Under the pieces are notes generated by a model. The model saw only the letters and a program-made list of their open reading frames with translations. It was not told the DNA's origin and did not search any database. Below, one piece after another: positions 1-11,400 of a stretch of 64,000 nt of DNA. Positions within the stretch are counted from its first letter, which is position 1. Each line of letters starts with the position of its first letter. This DNA comes from Macrostomum hystrix. Lineage: Eukaryota; Platyhelminthes; Macrostomidae. The stretch spans positions 4,557,001 to 4,621,000 of the forward strand of contig CATNEN010000002.1 of NCBI GenBank assembly GCA_950097015.1. The letters run 5' to 3'. Made by a program: the position numbers and the translations under genes.

Positions 1-2
1 GT

Positions 3-3000
3 CTGGATATTCAACAGAAGCCTGCCTCCGCGGCCAAGAAGAGAAGAACTACCGTTGGCGCTGCCGCCGCCTCTTCAAGCGGAACTCCGGCCAAGCTCCT
101 GCCCAACCAGGTGTTTGAGTATGAGTCCCGCCTGGCATCCACGGCTCCTGCATTTGTTCGCCTCCGACCGTCGAGACTGTTCAGCCTGCCAGCATCTGTG
201 GCTGAGATTGAGAACTGTAGCCTGGGTGAAGCTGGGACCTGGCGGTCTAGCCTCACCAATCATTGCTCATTTGAGCAGTGGCGGCGGCCAACTCGCTGCG
301 CCTCCAGCGGACCAGCAGGCGGCGCCTCCGTCACTCGCCACCACCTCGTGGCCCTCGGCCGCCTTATCGACTGTCATCGGGCCGGAGCCACCAGCTTGGT
401 GTTCCACGCCATCGGACTCCGCGACATGGCCGATGCCAGTCTCGCCGCTGTGGCCACCCAGACTGCTCGCCTCCTAACCGCCGACGATGTCGATAGCGAC
501 AACGACAATGACGATGACATCTTCGACGTAGATGTCAATAAGCTAGATGCGGACGATGGCTTGGCCTCAGGCAGAAAGTCAGACTCTGTGCTTCTGATGC
601 CGCCTCCGCCGCCGCCGCCCCCGCAGCGGCATCCGACGTCCTGTTTAAAGGCTAGACTTCAACCAGCTGCTGCTGCTGCTGCTGCTGCCATTTCTTCGCA
701 GAGTTTGTTTCACAGCGCATCCGCAGTGAAGTTGGACGCAGCTGACGGTCATTCAACAGAACCCGAGGCCCCGATCTCCCCAGTGTTCAGCAGCTCCACA
801 GCTGTGCGGCAGCATCGAATTTCTTCGCAGTTGCCAACTTCTTCGGCCTCGTCAGAGGTGCAGGCTTCGTTGGCAACGCTTTCTGAAGCCACCGCCAGCC
901 GACGTCCGCTATTTTCCTTGCGGCCTTTTGAGTCCTGCTCAAAGTCGGATGTGGAGGCTCTGCAATCGGCCATCCGCTGCCTGCTGCAAGCCGACGATGG
1001 AGAAAACGACGCGATGGCGAAGGATGTCGTGGACCAGCTGGCCGTTGAATGGTCGGCTCAGCGCTCGCGTCTTTTGCCTCCCACCTTAAAGGGCCGTCGG
1101 GTGTCTGATGACAAACCCGCCGACCCAGGCTGCATTGTCGACTGCTTGCAATTGTTAGACGGCGTCAAGAACTGGGCCGTGGACGATTTCTTCACTGGCT
1201 GCGTCGCCGGCGACAATTCATTGAACGCCTCATCGGAGAGCGAGGCTGCGAGCAATTCAAAGTCTGACGACGTCGTAATGGCAAGTCAGCGACCGGGTTT
1301 TAAATTTGCCTCGGTGTTCCAGAATGTGCCGCTACGTCTGCCAGCGAGCTCGACAGCCTCGGCGACCAAGCGGCGAGTCAGCTTTGCGGATAACGCGCTT
1401 AACAAAGACTCGGAAGACAAAGACCTCAATGGTCGACTGCAGGGTCCTACTGCAGTTAAAGATAGTAGCGACCACTGCGACAATGCAGAGCATGGAATTG
1501 TCGAAGAAAAAGTTCAAGCTTTCAACAATTCGGGCTCTGTCTCCAAGACTGCCGCCTCCACCCCCGTGAGTAGGCGAACCAGCTTAACTGTGCCGGCAGC
1601 TACTAAAGACAGCTCTGCCGAGAAGCATGACAAAGACTATAGTGAAGCTCATGCAGTGCCTGAAATTTCGTTTAGCAAATCATCCGCATGCTACGCAGAC
1701 TCGCCGGTTTTTTCGAGAAGGGCGGTCGCCGAGAACAAAGACCCTCCAGTCTTGAGCAGAGCGAATGCTCGGCTTGAAGACTCGCCGGTATTCTCGAGCA
1801 GAGAGAGTCCGTTAGTGTTAAGCAGTGCTGCTCCAGTAAACAAAGACAACCAGGTATCTTCGAGTCTAACAACTGGTAACATCAAAGGCACTCGAGTCTT
1901 GAGTGGATCAGCTTCTTGCAACAAAGACACTCCTTTAACTGTGTTGAATAGAGCAGCACCGGTGCCCAAGAGCACACCAGTATTGTTGAACCCAACAGCT
2001 GCTGAAACTAAAGACAAAGGCACTCCAGACTTAAGCACCCCAGCTGCTGGGAACAAAGACTGGTCCAAGGTGGATGATTCTTCCAGGCGTGGTCGCCTTT
2101 TCGCTGCTATCTTCGAGCAGATTCCGATCGCCACGCCAGTTGCCCCGACGCCGTTCCTTCGCCGCCTGTCGGCCTGGTCGAATAGCCGCCAGAAACAGCG
2201 CCGGTCGGGGGCCGCCTCCGCTTGCGCCGACGTCAGCAGACCCTTAGACTTCTCCGCAGCTTTGCGCCTCCTGGAGGATCCGTCAGCCAATGCCCAATTC
2301 CACCTGGAGTCAGACATTTTTCGTCCTCTGTCGCCGCCGGCTACTGCGGCGGACCCGGATGCCTCGCCGGTGTTCGACAAGCTGAACTCGACATCGCAGA
2401 GACCAAAGCTGCCAAATAGGTCAACCAGCAAGCTGGGCGACGATGACGACGAGCCGATCCTTCTGGACACCAGCTGGCTGACTGAGCTAGCTGAAGCCCC
2501 GCCAAGGCAAGCAACTCCGCCAACGCCTTCGCAACGCCTGCGTCAGGCGACTTGTCCAAATGCTGCTGACGCGTTTGTGAAGCCGCAGCAGCCGCCAGCG
2601 ACACCCACTCGACCTGCCGGCCCTTCAGCCAGAGCCGTCAGCCAGTCGGTCAGTCGACCGTTAAAGCGCAAGTCCAGCTCACCGCCACCCGCCGCGTCCA
2701 ACTCCTTGTTGAATTCTTCCGCGTCCTCTTCCTTATCTCCTGCTTTCGTGTCGAAGCAGAAAAAGAAGAAAACGACTGCGGCTGCTGTTGCCAAGAACAA
2801 CCAGTCTTCTGCTTCTCTGTGTCGATCGCAGGCTCGCTCTCTGTCCCTGGCCGCGGCCCTGCCCAAGCCCTCTAAACAGCCGACGCATCCGCGAGAGAGC
2901 GACGCCTCAAGACAGAAGCGGCGCAGAAAACCCGGCGGGGGTCGCCAGTTTCTGGACGAAGAAGCCGCCCTGACTGACAGCGACGCCGACTTTGTGTCCA

Positions 3001-3497
3001 GCGACGAATCCGACGCCGATAGCGACGCCGACGACGGCTCGAGCTTCGTTGACGACGCCACCCAACAGGAGACGGACACCACCGCTCTGGCAGCCGTTGG
3101 CGGCATGCACGGCGTCTACCTCAGGAGCCTAGCTGGGGCGCAGCGGAGTCCGGCCCGCCGATTCAAAATTCCTTCGCTGGCCGATCGGCCTTTCAATCCG
3201 GCGGAAATCTATTCCCAGCTGCCCGGAGCCGCTGAGGAATTTGATTCGCCCGAGTCCGAGTATCAGTTCGACTCATTTCTGGTGCCCAACGAGCAGACCA
3301 TCAGCCCGGCCGCTGCCAGGCATCTGTCGCCTCTGTCCGCCGCGTTGGCGGCCAGAAAGCGTCGAGCTAAACAAGCAGGCGACAGTCGGCAGAAACTGTC
3401 CAAACAGTTAAAGAAGCCGCAGCGTCGGCTAGTTGTCATTCAGGAGGACACCCAGTTCTGCGCCAATGATGGCGACAGCTCTGACGAATTTCTATGA
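3..3497 (+). CDS. FANCM: FANCM-like DNA translocase, C-terminal part (5' end outside window)
   Basis: One reading frame is open from position 3 to a TGA at 3495-3497 (1164 residues visible), with no start codon needed inside the window, so the N-terminal part, presumably the DEAH helicase, lies to the left. FANCM remodels stalled forks and anchors the Fanconi core complex in the nucleus. The call rests on the C-terminal region encoded around 2950-3300: FLDEEAALTDSDADFVSSDE, then an acidic stretch, SSFVDDATQ, a GVYLRSL block and a DSFLVP block, the same order as vertebrate FANCM between helicase and nuclease parts. The protein ends soon after in a basic tail (RKRRAKQ, KKPQRRLVVIQED), so there is no C-terminal ERCC4 nuclease domain, as in insect FANCM. 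The middle is low complexity, with polyproline, polyalanine and degenerate NKD-containing repeats of about 20 residues (1690-2050). Confidence is high for family, lower for domain loss because a downstream exon is not excluded. Confidence 0.8.
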   Translation: MDIQQKPASAAKKRRTTVGAAAASSSGTPAKLLPNQVFEYESRLASTAPAFVRLRPSRLFSLPASVAEIENCSLGEAGTWRSSLTNHCSFEQWRRPTRCASSGPAGGASVTRHHLVALGRLIDCHRAGATSLVFHAIGLRDMADASLAAVATQTARLLTADDVDSDNDNDDDIFDVDVNKLDADDGLASGRKSDSVLLMPPPPPPPPQRHPTSCLKARLQPAAAAAAAAISSQSLFHSASAVKLDAADGHSTEPEAPISPVFSSSTAVRQHRISSQLPTSSASSEVQASLATLSEATASRRPLFSLRPFESCSKSDVEALQSAIRCLLQADDGENDAMAKDVVDQLAVEWSAQRSRLLPPTLKGRRVSDDKPADPGCIVDCLQLLDGVKNWAVDDFFTGCVAGDNSLNASSESEAASNSKSDDVVMASQRPGFKFASVFQNVPLRLPASSTASATKRRVSFADNALNKDSEDKDLNGRLQGPTAVKDSSDHCDNAEHGIVEEKVQAFNNSGSVSKTAASTPVSRRTSLTVPAATKDSSAEKHDKDYSEAHAVPEISFSKSSACYADSPVFSRRAVAENKDPPVLSRANARLEDSPVFSSRESPLVLSSAAPVNKDNQVSSSLTTGNIKGTRVLSGSASCNKDTPLTVLNRAAPVPKSTPVLLNPTAAETKDKGTPDLSTPAAGNKDWSKVDDSSRRGRLFAAIFEQIPIATPVAPTPFLRRLSAWSNSRQKQRRSGAASACADVSRPLDFSAALRLLEDPSANAQFHLESDIFRPLSPPATAADPDASPVFDKLNSTSQRPKLPNRSTSKLGDDDDEPILLDTSWLTELAEAPPRQATPPTPSQRLRQATCPNAADAFVKPQQPPATPTRPAGPSARAVSQSVSRPLKRKSSSPPPAASNSLLNSSASSSLSPAFVSKQKKKKTTAAAVAKNNQSSASLCRSQARSLSLAAALPKPSKQPTHPRESDASRQKRRRKPGGGRQFLDEEAALTDSDADFVSSDESDADSDADDGSSFVDDATQQETDTTALAAVGGMHGVYLRSLAGAQRSPARRFKIPSLADRPFNPAEIYSQLPGAAEEFDSPESEYQFDSFLVPNEQTISPAAARHLSPLSAALAARKRRAKQAGDSRQKLSKQLKKPQRRLVVIQEDTQFCANDGDSSDEFL

Positions 3498-3524
3498 TCA
3501 ACTGTTCACATTTATGACATTTTT

Positions 3525-4262
3525 GCTGACCAATCAGCGATGACCCATCAGCTGATACAGAGGAGGTGTAGATATTGACCAATCAGCTGACACAGAGGAG
3601 GGGAAGGTATTGACCAATCACAGCTGACACAGAGGAGGGGAAGGCATTGACCAATTAACTAACACAGAGGAGGGGAAGGTATTGACCAATCAGCTAACAC
3701 AGAAGAGGGGAAGGTATTGACCAATCAGCTGACACAGAAGAGGGGAAGGTATTGACCAATCAGCTGACACAGAGGAGGGGAAGGTATTGACCAATCAGCT
3801 GACACAGAGGAGGGGAAGGCATTGACCAATCAGCTGACACAGAGGAGGGGAAGGCATTGACCAATCAGCTAACACAGAGGAGGGGAAGGTATTGACCAAT
3901 CAGCTGACACAGATGGGGGAAGGTATTGACCAATCAGCTGACACAGAGGAGGGGAAGGTATTGACCAATCAGCTGACACAGAGGAGGGGAAGGTATTGAC
4001 CAATCAGCTGACACAGAGGAGGGGAAGGCATTGACCAATCAGCTGACACAGAGGAGGGGAAGGTATTGACCAATCAGCTGACACAGAGGAGGGGAAGGTA
4101 TTGACCAATCAGCTGACACAGAGGAGGGGAAGGCATTGACCAATCAGCTGACACAGAGGAGGGGAAGGTATTGACCAATCAGCTGACACAGATGGGGGGA
4201 AGGTATTGACCAATCAGCTGACACAGAGGAGGGGAAGGTATTGACCAATCAGCTGACACAAT
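3525..4262. repeat. 35-bp minisatellite, about 21 copies
   Basis: Tandem array with the consensus core attgaccaatcagctgacac followed by agaggaggggaaggt, starting 30 bases after the FANCM stop codon. Variation is mostly single-base (t/c in the last positions, agg/aag, one atggggg variant). Each unit carries a CCAAT motif and the small palindrome cagctg. It probably forms part of the FANCM 3' untranslated or downstream region. Confidence 0.95.
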
Positions 4263-5417
4263 TGTTCAACGGGTGTATAAATAATTTGCTTCATCAATGT
4301 CATATCCTAGTCTAATTATTTACAGATAAAAAAGTTCTTTCACTTCATAAACGTTACTCATAATCCTGAACTGATTACCATGTAGCCAAGGCTATGCTTT
4401 GATTAGAATGAATTTCTACAGCAAATTGGTGCTTTTCAAAACCCTGTTTTGTAGTACCAAAAATGATTTTTTCGGTATTATTATAAACAGTCAATCTGCA
4501 CTAATTACCTTATTGCATTAGAAATATTTACAAGGATTTTTAGTATATCAACTATTTTTGCAAAACATTGTCTCATTGTAACATTAACTGCACGCCTTGC
4601 AAGCAAAGCTACCAGATTATTTTGTGTGTTTGATAAATAAATAAATCAAATGTTTTTTGCGCGTTTTTTCAAACTAACAATTTAGAGGTTAATAATTTGT
4701 GTCGCATCTGGATTTTTTGTTTTTGTTTAGCTTTTAGCTCCCCAGCAGCTCGATGCTCGTCAGCTGCCAAGTACTTTGGCATCGCCAAAGTCATGCACTG
4801 TGCTCCATCCACATCAACTGCGCATTCCTCTCTTATCAATGCGCATCGACGACAATGTCGCCAGTGAAAGCCGCCTGGAGGTGACGCCCTGTGGTCAGTG
4901 GACCGTCGAGATCAATCCGGAGAGCGAATGCTCGTCTACAGTCGACAACTACTGTTTAGGGCCTTGCTGTTTACGACCTTAAACCCATAGAAGGCAATAG
5001 TCTAAACAAAAGGCGGCAGGCTATTGTTAAAAATATTTTGTTTTCTTTGAACAGATGTTTACAATCAACTGCCTCGTGCTTATAATATAACTGACAATGG
5101 TTTCAACTGTAACAAATGGCTGAGTAAACTATTTTTCTATATTTTCGAGTCTTATTAAAGAAGCCATTGTGGACTGGCCTGTGTACATTTTATGAACGCC
5201 TTAAGACCACGATGCGCCAGCCCTCACCCCTTAAATGGTCGTCATGGCAATGCAGACCCCTCTTCCTCCCTCTCGTGTCTTGGCAAGCTTGGCCCATTAC
5301 TGACAGGGGTGTGCAGTGCATGGATGCTATATTAAAGGGTGCGCACCTTAGCTATTGGTAGTTAGACAAGGCCGAGCATTGCTGCAGTGAATATTAATTT
5401 ATATCCACACGGAAGGA
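4263..5417 (+). other. FANCM-transglutaminase intergenic region with a weak candidate ORF
   Basis: AT-rich spacer. Candidate polyadenylation signals (ataaataaataaat) lie at 4634-4648. A GC-richer patch at 4735-4982 contains a short open frame from an ATG at 4839 to 4982 with three cysteines; I recognise no family and find no convincing splice site joining it to the transglutaminase. The stretch 5160-5400 has no recognisable coding content and probably holds the transglutaminase promoter or trans-splice acceptor. Confidence 0.5.
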
Positions 5418-8400
5418 ATGGCCAACAACACTAATTTGCCTAAGTGTGAGTAGAGTTAATTTACTCAAGCTATTTTTTTACTTTTATTCTTTGTAGTTTT
5501 AATGCAATTTTTCTATCTGAAGTGTCACCTACTAGTCCACTCAGTCTGACAAAGTTGCTCATAATCAGTCATGAGGTCATAGTTGTGCAGTTTATTGTAG
5601 CTCATAAGCACACGCCTAAGAGGCCATTAATTTAGTTAGAAAGAATCCTTCATAATCACAGTCATACAGCTTCAGTCGCTTATTGTAATATAAGCAATAG
5701 ACAGTTGGAATCGCTCACAATCACAGTCATTCAGTTAGAATCGCTCATAGTCACAGTCATTCAGTTATAATCGCTCATAGTCACAGTCATTCAGTTAGAA
5801 TCGCTCATAATCACAGTCATTCAGTTATAATCGCTCATAGTCACAGTCATTCAGTTATAATCGCTCATAGTCACAGTCATTCAGTTAGAATCGCTCATAA
5901 TCACAGTCATTCAGTTAGAATCGCTCATAATCACAGTCATTCAGTTAGAATCGCTCATAATCACAGTCATTCAGTTATAATCGCTCATAGTCACAGTCAT
6001 TCAGTTAGAATCGCTCATAATCACAGTCATTCAGTTAGAATCGCTCATAATCACAGTCATTCAGTTAGAATCGCTCATAACCACAGTCATTCAGTTAGAA
6101 TCGCTCATAGTCACAGTCATTCAGTTAGAATCGCTCATAACCACAGTCATTCAGTTAGAATCGCTCATAGTCACAAGTCATGCAGTTAGAATCGCTCATA
6201 ATCACAGTCATTCAGCTAGAATCGCTCATAACCACAGTCATGCAGTTAGAATCGCTCATAATCACAGTCATTCAGTTAGAATTGCTCATAACCACAGTCA
6301 TTCAGTTAGAATCACTCATAACCACAGTCATTCAGTTAGAATCGCTCATAATCACAGTCATTCAGTTAGAATCGCTCATAATCACAGTCATTCAGTTAGA
6401 ATCGCTCATAATCACAGTCATTCAGCTAGAATCGCTCATAACCACAGTCATGCAGTTAGAATCGCTCATAATCACAGTCATTCAGTTAGAATTGCTCATA
6501 ACCACAGTCATTCAGTTAGAATCACTCATAACCACAGTCATTCAGTTATAATCGCTCATAATCACAGTCATTCAGTTAGAATCGCTCATAATCACAGTCA
6601 TTCAGTTAGAATCGCTCATAATCACAGTCATTCAGTTAGAATCGCTCACAATCACAGCCATGTAGTTAGAATCGGTAATTTTTACAGTCATTCAGTTTGA
6701 ACCGGTCATTGTCAGAGTCATGCAGTTGAAATCTATCATAATGACTGTCATGCAGTTAGAATAACTCATAATCACAGTCATTCAGTTAGAATCGCTCATA
6801 ATCACAGTCATTCAGTTAGAATCGCTCATAATCACAGTCATTAAGTTAGAATCGCTCACAATCACAGTCATGCAGTTAGAATCGCTCACAATCACAGTCA
6901 TTCAGTTAGAATCGCTCACAATCACAGCCATGTAGTTAGAATCGGTAATTTTTACAGTCATTCAGTTTGAACCGGTCATTGTCAGAGTCATGCAGTTGAA
7001 ATCTATCATAATGACTGTCATGCAGTTATAATAACTCATAATCACAGCCATGCAGTTACAATGATTCATTGTCACAGTCACTCAGTTAGAATCGCTCATT
7101 ATCACATTTGAATTAATCACCAAATCACTGACCCATATTCCGAGTCACAAATTGATTGTCACCCGCCCCATCGTACCTGTGCGCACCTATGTCTATTTAG
7201 CTGTGACGGTGGACCTGCAGTGCCGTGACAACGGATTCCTTCACCACACCCGGCGCTATCAACAGAATGAAGATGCCGCTGGTGCACTGGTTGTGCGCCG
7301 TGGCGCGCCGTTTCGCCTGCTTTTGAATTTCAACTCCGAATTCGTCGGGTCGTACGGCATTGTCGCGCTGACTTTATCAACCGAGAGCTTCGGCCAGTCC
7401 AAGCTGGAGAAGACCTGGACGCTCAAGGAGGTGAGTAATTGTTGCCTGTAATTAAGGAGCCTAAGATATGTTTATTGATGCAGAGGTGCCTGTAATTAAG
7501 GATTGGCTCAGAGGTGTTTTATTGACGCAGAGGTGCCTGTAATTAAGGATTGGCTCAGAGGTGTTTTATTGACGCAGAGGTGCCTGTAATTAAGGATTGG
7601 CTCAGAGGTGTTTTATTGACGCAGAGGTGCCTGTAATTAAGGATTGGCTCAGAGGTGTTTTATTGACGCTGAGGTGCCTGTAATTAAGGATTGGCTCAGA
7701 GGTGTTTTATTGACGCTGAGGTGCCTGTAATTAAGGATTGGCTCAGAGGTGTTTTATTGACACTGAGGTGCCTGTAATTAAGGATTGGCTCAGAGGTGTT
7801 TTATTGACACTGAGGTGCCTGTAATTAAGGATTGGCTCAGAGGTGTTTTATTGACACTGAGGTGCCTGTAATTAAGGATTGGCTCAGAGGTGTTTTATTG
7901 ACTCAGTATCTGTAATTATGGCACCTTATCGATCGAATTGCAATGCAGCAGTAAGATAGGGCCGTTGCGCTGCATACTCCCACAGAAATATCTAAACTGA
8001 TTTATTTTTAATATTTCACTGTTGACCGATCAACTGACTTAAAAGGCAGGAAGTTAGGCAAGTGGAAAGAATCTAAATTTAGTGTGCAACATTGCATGCT
8101 TCCTGTTCATATCCTGTGGCTGTCATCCGAGACAATTCATTTTCATCTGATTTCCATATTTGGTCGTAGTGTGCGGCGCTTCCAAAGGCTATGTACAGTT
8201 GTTCTGTCCGTGGACTGGGCAGGCTGCCAAAGGCCACCAAAAGCTACCCCAGCTGATGCTGGTGAACTAAAAAACTGGTCAATTATGCCTTTTTATCAGC
8301 GACACGAATTGACCTCTCTATTGTTGTCACGATTTCTAACCTGTTTGATATGATTTCAAATTTGTTAGATATGATTTGAAACCTGTTAGACACGAAATTA

Positions 8401-11400
8401 AACCTGTTAGACACTAAATCAAACCTAATATAAACATTAGTTTAAATCTGTTAGACACGAAATTGAACCCGTTACACACGGGTTTAAACCTGTTAGACAC
8501 GAAACTAAACCTGTTAGACACGAAACTAAACCTGTTAGACACGAAACTAAACCTGTTAGAATCGAAATTAAATCTGTTAGAGACGAAATTAAGCCTGTTT
8601 AGACAATATTGGAAGCATGTTAGACACGATTTTCAAGTTGTTACGTTCGATTTCGACCGGGCTAACAGGTCCATTTTGGAGAAGAGCATTGTTAATTTAT
8701 CGTTCTCATTTTTCAGATAAACTATCGACTCAGAGATGACGACTGCCCTTTTGAAATGATTTTGGTAAAAAAAATTCTTGCTTTTTTATATATAACTACT
8801 TAGTATAGATGAGTGTCAGTAGTATGTATTCTAAAAATGCTTCCCTATTATATCTAGATGAAAAGCAAGTCGGACAAAAGGACTATCTGTCTGCAGTTGA
8901 GCAGTGCTTTCAGCGCCCCAGTCTCCAAGTATCGCATCAGCAAGGTGACCCTGTTCCAGTCGCTGAATGGCCAGGCCTTCTCACTGGAGGCCAAGGCTGA
9001 GATTGTGCTCATCTACAATCCGTTTCACATTGGTGAGCTGGAAAACCTGTTAGAGATGATAACGAACCTGTTAGACACGATTGTCTTACAATCTGTTAGA
9101 CACGATTGTCTTACAGTCTGTTAGACACGATTTAAAACCCGTCAGATACAATACAAAACCTGTTTAACAATATTTGAAACATGTTAGACGTGATTTCGAA
9201 CCTGTTAGACACGAAATTAAGACTGTTAGACATGAAAGTAAGACTGTTAGACACAAAAAGAAAACTGTTAGACAAGAAAGTACGTAAACCTGTTAAACAC
9301 GAAAGGGAACCTGTTAAACACGAAAGGGAACCTGTTAAACACGAAAATAAACATGTTTTTAAACAAGAAGGAAACCTGTTAGACTTGAGTTTAAACCTTA
9401 AACCTCTAGACATTAAACCTGTTAGACATTATTTTATACCTGTTAGACACGGGTGTCTAATTGTCTAATTATATGTTAGCAACGGTATTAACTTAACTTT
9501 TACAGACCTGTTAGAAGCTATAGGAAAAATTTTGACTTGTCAATTCAGGTTCAGGCTTATCGATTTATCATCATCCCCACAGACGATCCCGTGTTTATGG
9601 GAGACGAAAAGGAACGCCAGGAGTTTGTGATGGAGGACTCGGGTATGCTGTTCCTGAGGCATCCCGGCAACTGGGACGGTCCCGGCAAGCCCTGGTTCTT
9701 TGGACAGGTGAAAAATCTCTGCATGGATAATACTACTTACTTTATATTCTAAGTGAAGTAGTACTAAAGAAAACAGCTCTTAGATATAACGAGCGGTGGG
9801 AAGACGGGAAGAGGGGTGAGAACACAGGGAGACGGGTGAGAGAAGACAGACAGAGGGGTGAGAAGATAGTATGAGGGGTGAGAAGACACAAAGTGGGGTG
9901 AGAAGACACGAAGAGGGTATGAAGACAGGAAGTGGGGTGAGAAGACAGGAAGAGGTGAGAGAAGGCATTAGGGGTGAGAAGACATTAGGGGTGAGGGGTG
10001 AGAAGACACGGATGGGGATGAGAAGACAGGAAGATCCTAATCACTGCATGACCAACTGTCTCCGCAGTTCGACGCTCCGGTTCTTGACTGCGTTCTGCTG
10101 CTACTGTCCAAGTCGGAGCTGCAGTGGCAGGACCTGGCCGACCCTGTCAAAGTGTCTCGCGCCCTATCGGCTGTCATCAACAGCATCGATGAATCCGGTC
10201 TGCTGATGGGCAACTGGTCCGGGGATTACTCTGACGGCCGAAATCCCACCGAGTGGACTGGCAGTTTGAAAATCTTTCAAGAATTCCACTCAACGAAACG
10301 GCCAGTCAAGTATGGACAATGCTGGGTGTTCTCGGGCTGCCTGACTTCAGGTTGGTTGGCCTAGTTGTACATTGAGGATGTACACACGGGGGCCGCTTGT
10401 ACTTGGAGTATGTAAACACGGGGGCTGCTTGTACTTGGAGTATGTACACACGGGGGGGCAGCATGTACTTGGGGGATGGGATGCACGCATGGGGTCTAAA
10501 TGTGCCTAAATGTACATTATGAAGAAGGCGCTGGGGTGAACGTGGCTGGATGTACACAAAGTAGAAAGAGTGAGGAAATATGTGCACAAAAGAGTCAAAG
10601 AGTCGCTAAAAACGCCACTGTCCAACCCATCACTTATCTGAAACTTCCCACAGCTGGACGCGCGCTGGGCATTCCGTCTCGCAGCGTGACGAACTTCTCC
10701 TCGGCTCACGACACAAACGCCAACTTGCTGATCGATCGCTACTACCACAGCACTGGCGAGCCTTTCGATGGCAAGAATAGAGACTCGGTTTGGTGAGTAC
10801 ACCAGCTCCTTTGGATGGGCTGGGTTCCTGCTTTTTATATGTGCACGTTAGTACACAAATGATGTACATGTGAGTGTTAACACTGCGGCTGTGAGGAGGT
10901 AGAATGTACACTCTGGTGCAGGGTGGGTAGATTGTAAACTCTGGGGCAGGAGGGTAGAGAGCATGTACACTTTGGAGCAGGGGGAGGTAGAATGTACACT
11001 CTAGGGCAGGGGAGGTAGAATGTACACTCTGGGGCAGGTAGAAGGCAGAATGTACACTTTGGGGCAGAAGGAGGCAGAATGTACACTCTGAGGCAGGGGA
11101 GGTAGAATGTACACTCTAGGGCAGGGAGGAGGCAGAATGTACACTCTGGGGCAGGGAGGAAGCAGAATGTACACTCTGGGGTAGGGAGGAAGCAGAATGT
11201 ACACTCTGGGGCAGGGAGGAAGCAGAATGTACACTCTGGGGCAGGGAGGAAGCAGAATGTACACTCTGGGGTAGGGAGGAAGCAGAATGTACACTCTGGG
11301 GCAGGGAGGAAGCAGAATGTACACTCTGGGGCAGGGAGGAAACAGAATGTACACTCTGGGGCAGGGTGGAAGCAGAATGTACACACCGAGGCTCTATAAG

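Noticed and set aside
4839-4982. Short ORF as a possible transglutaminase first exon
   Set aside because: The ATG at 5418 with donor at 5446 fits the phase of exon 2, whereas no donor in 4839-4982 gives a convincing in-phase join.
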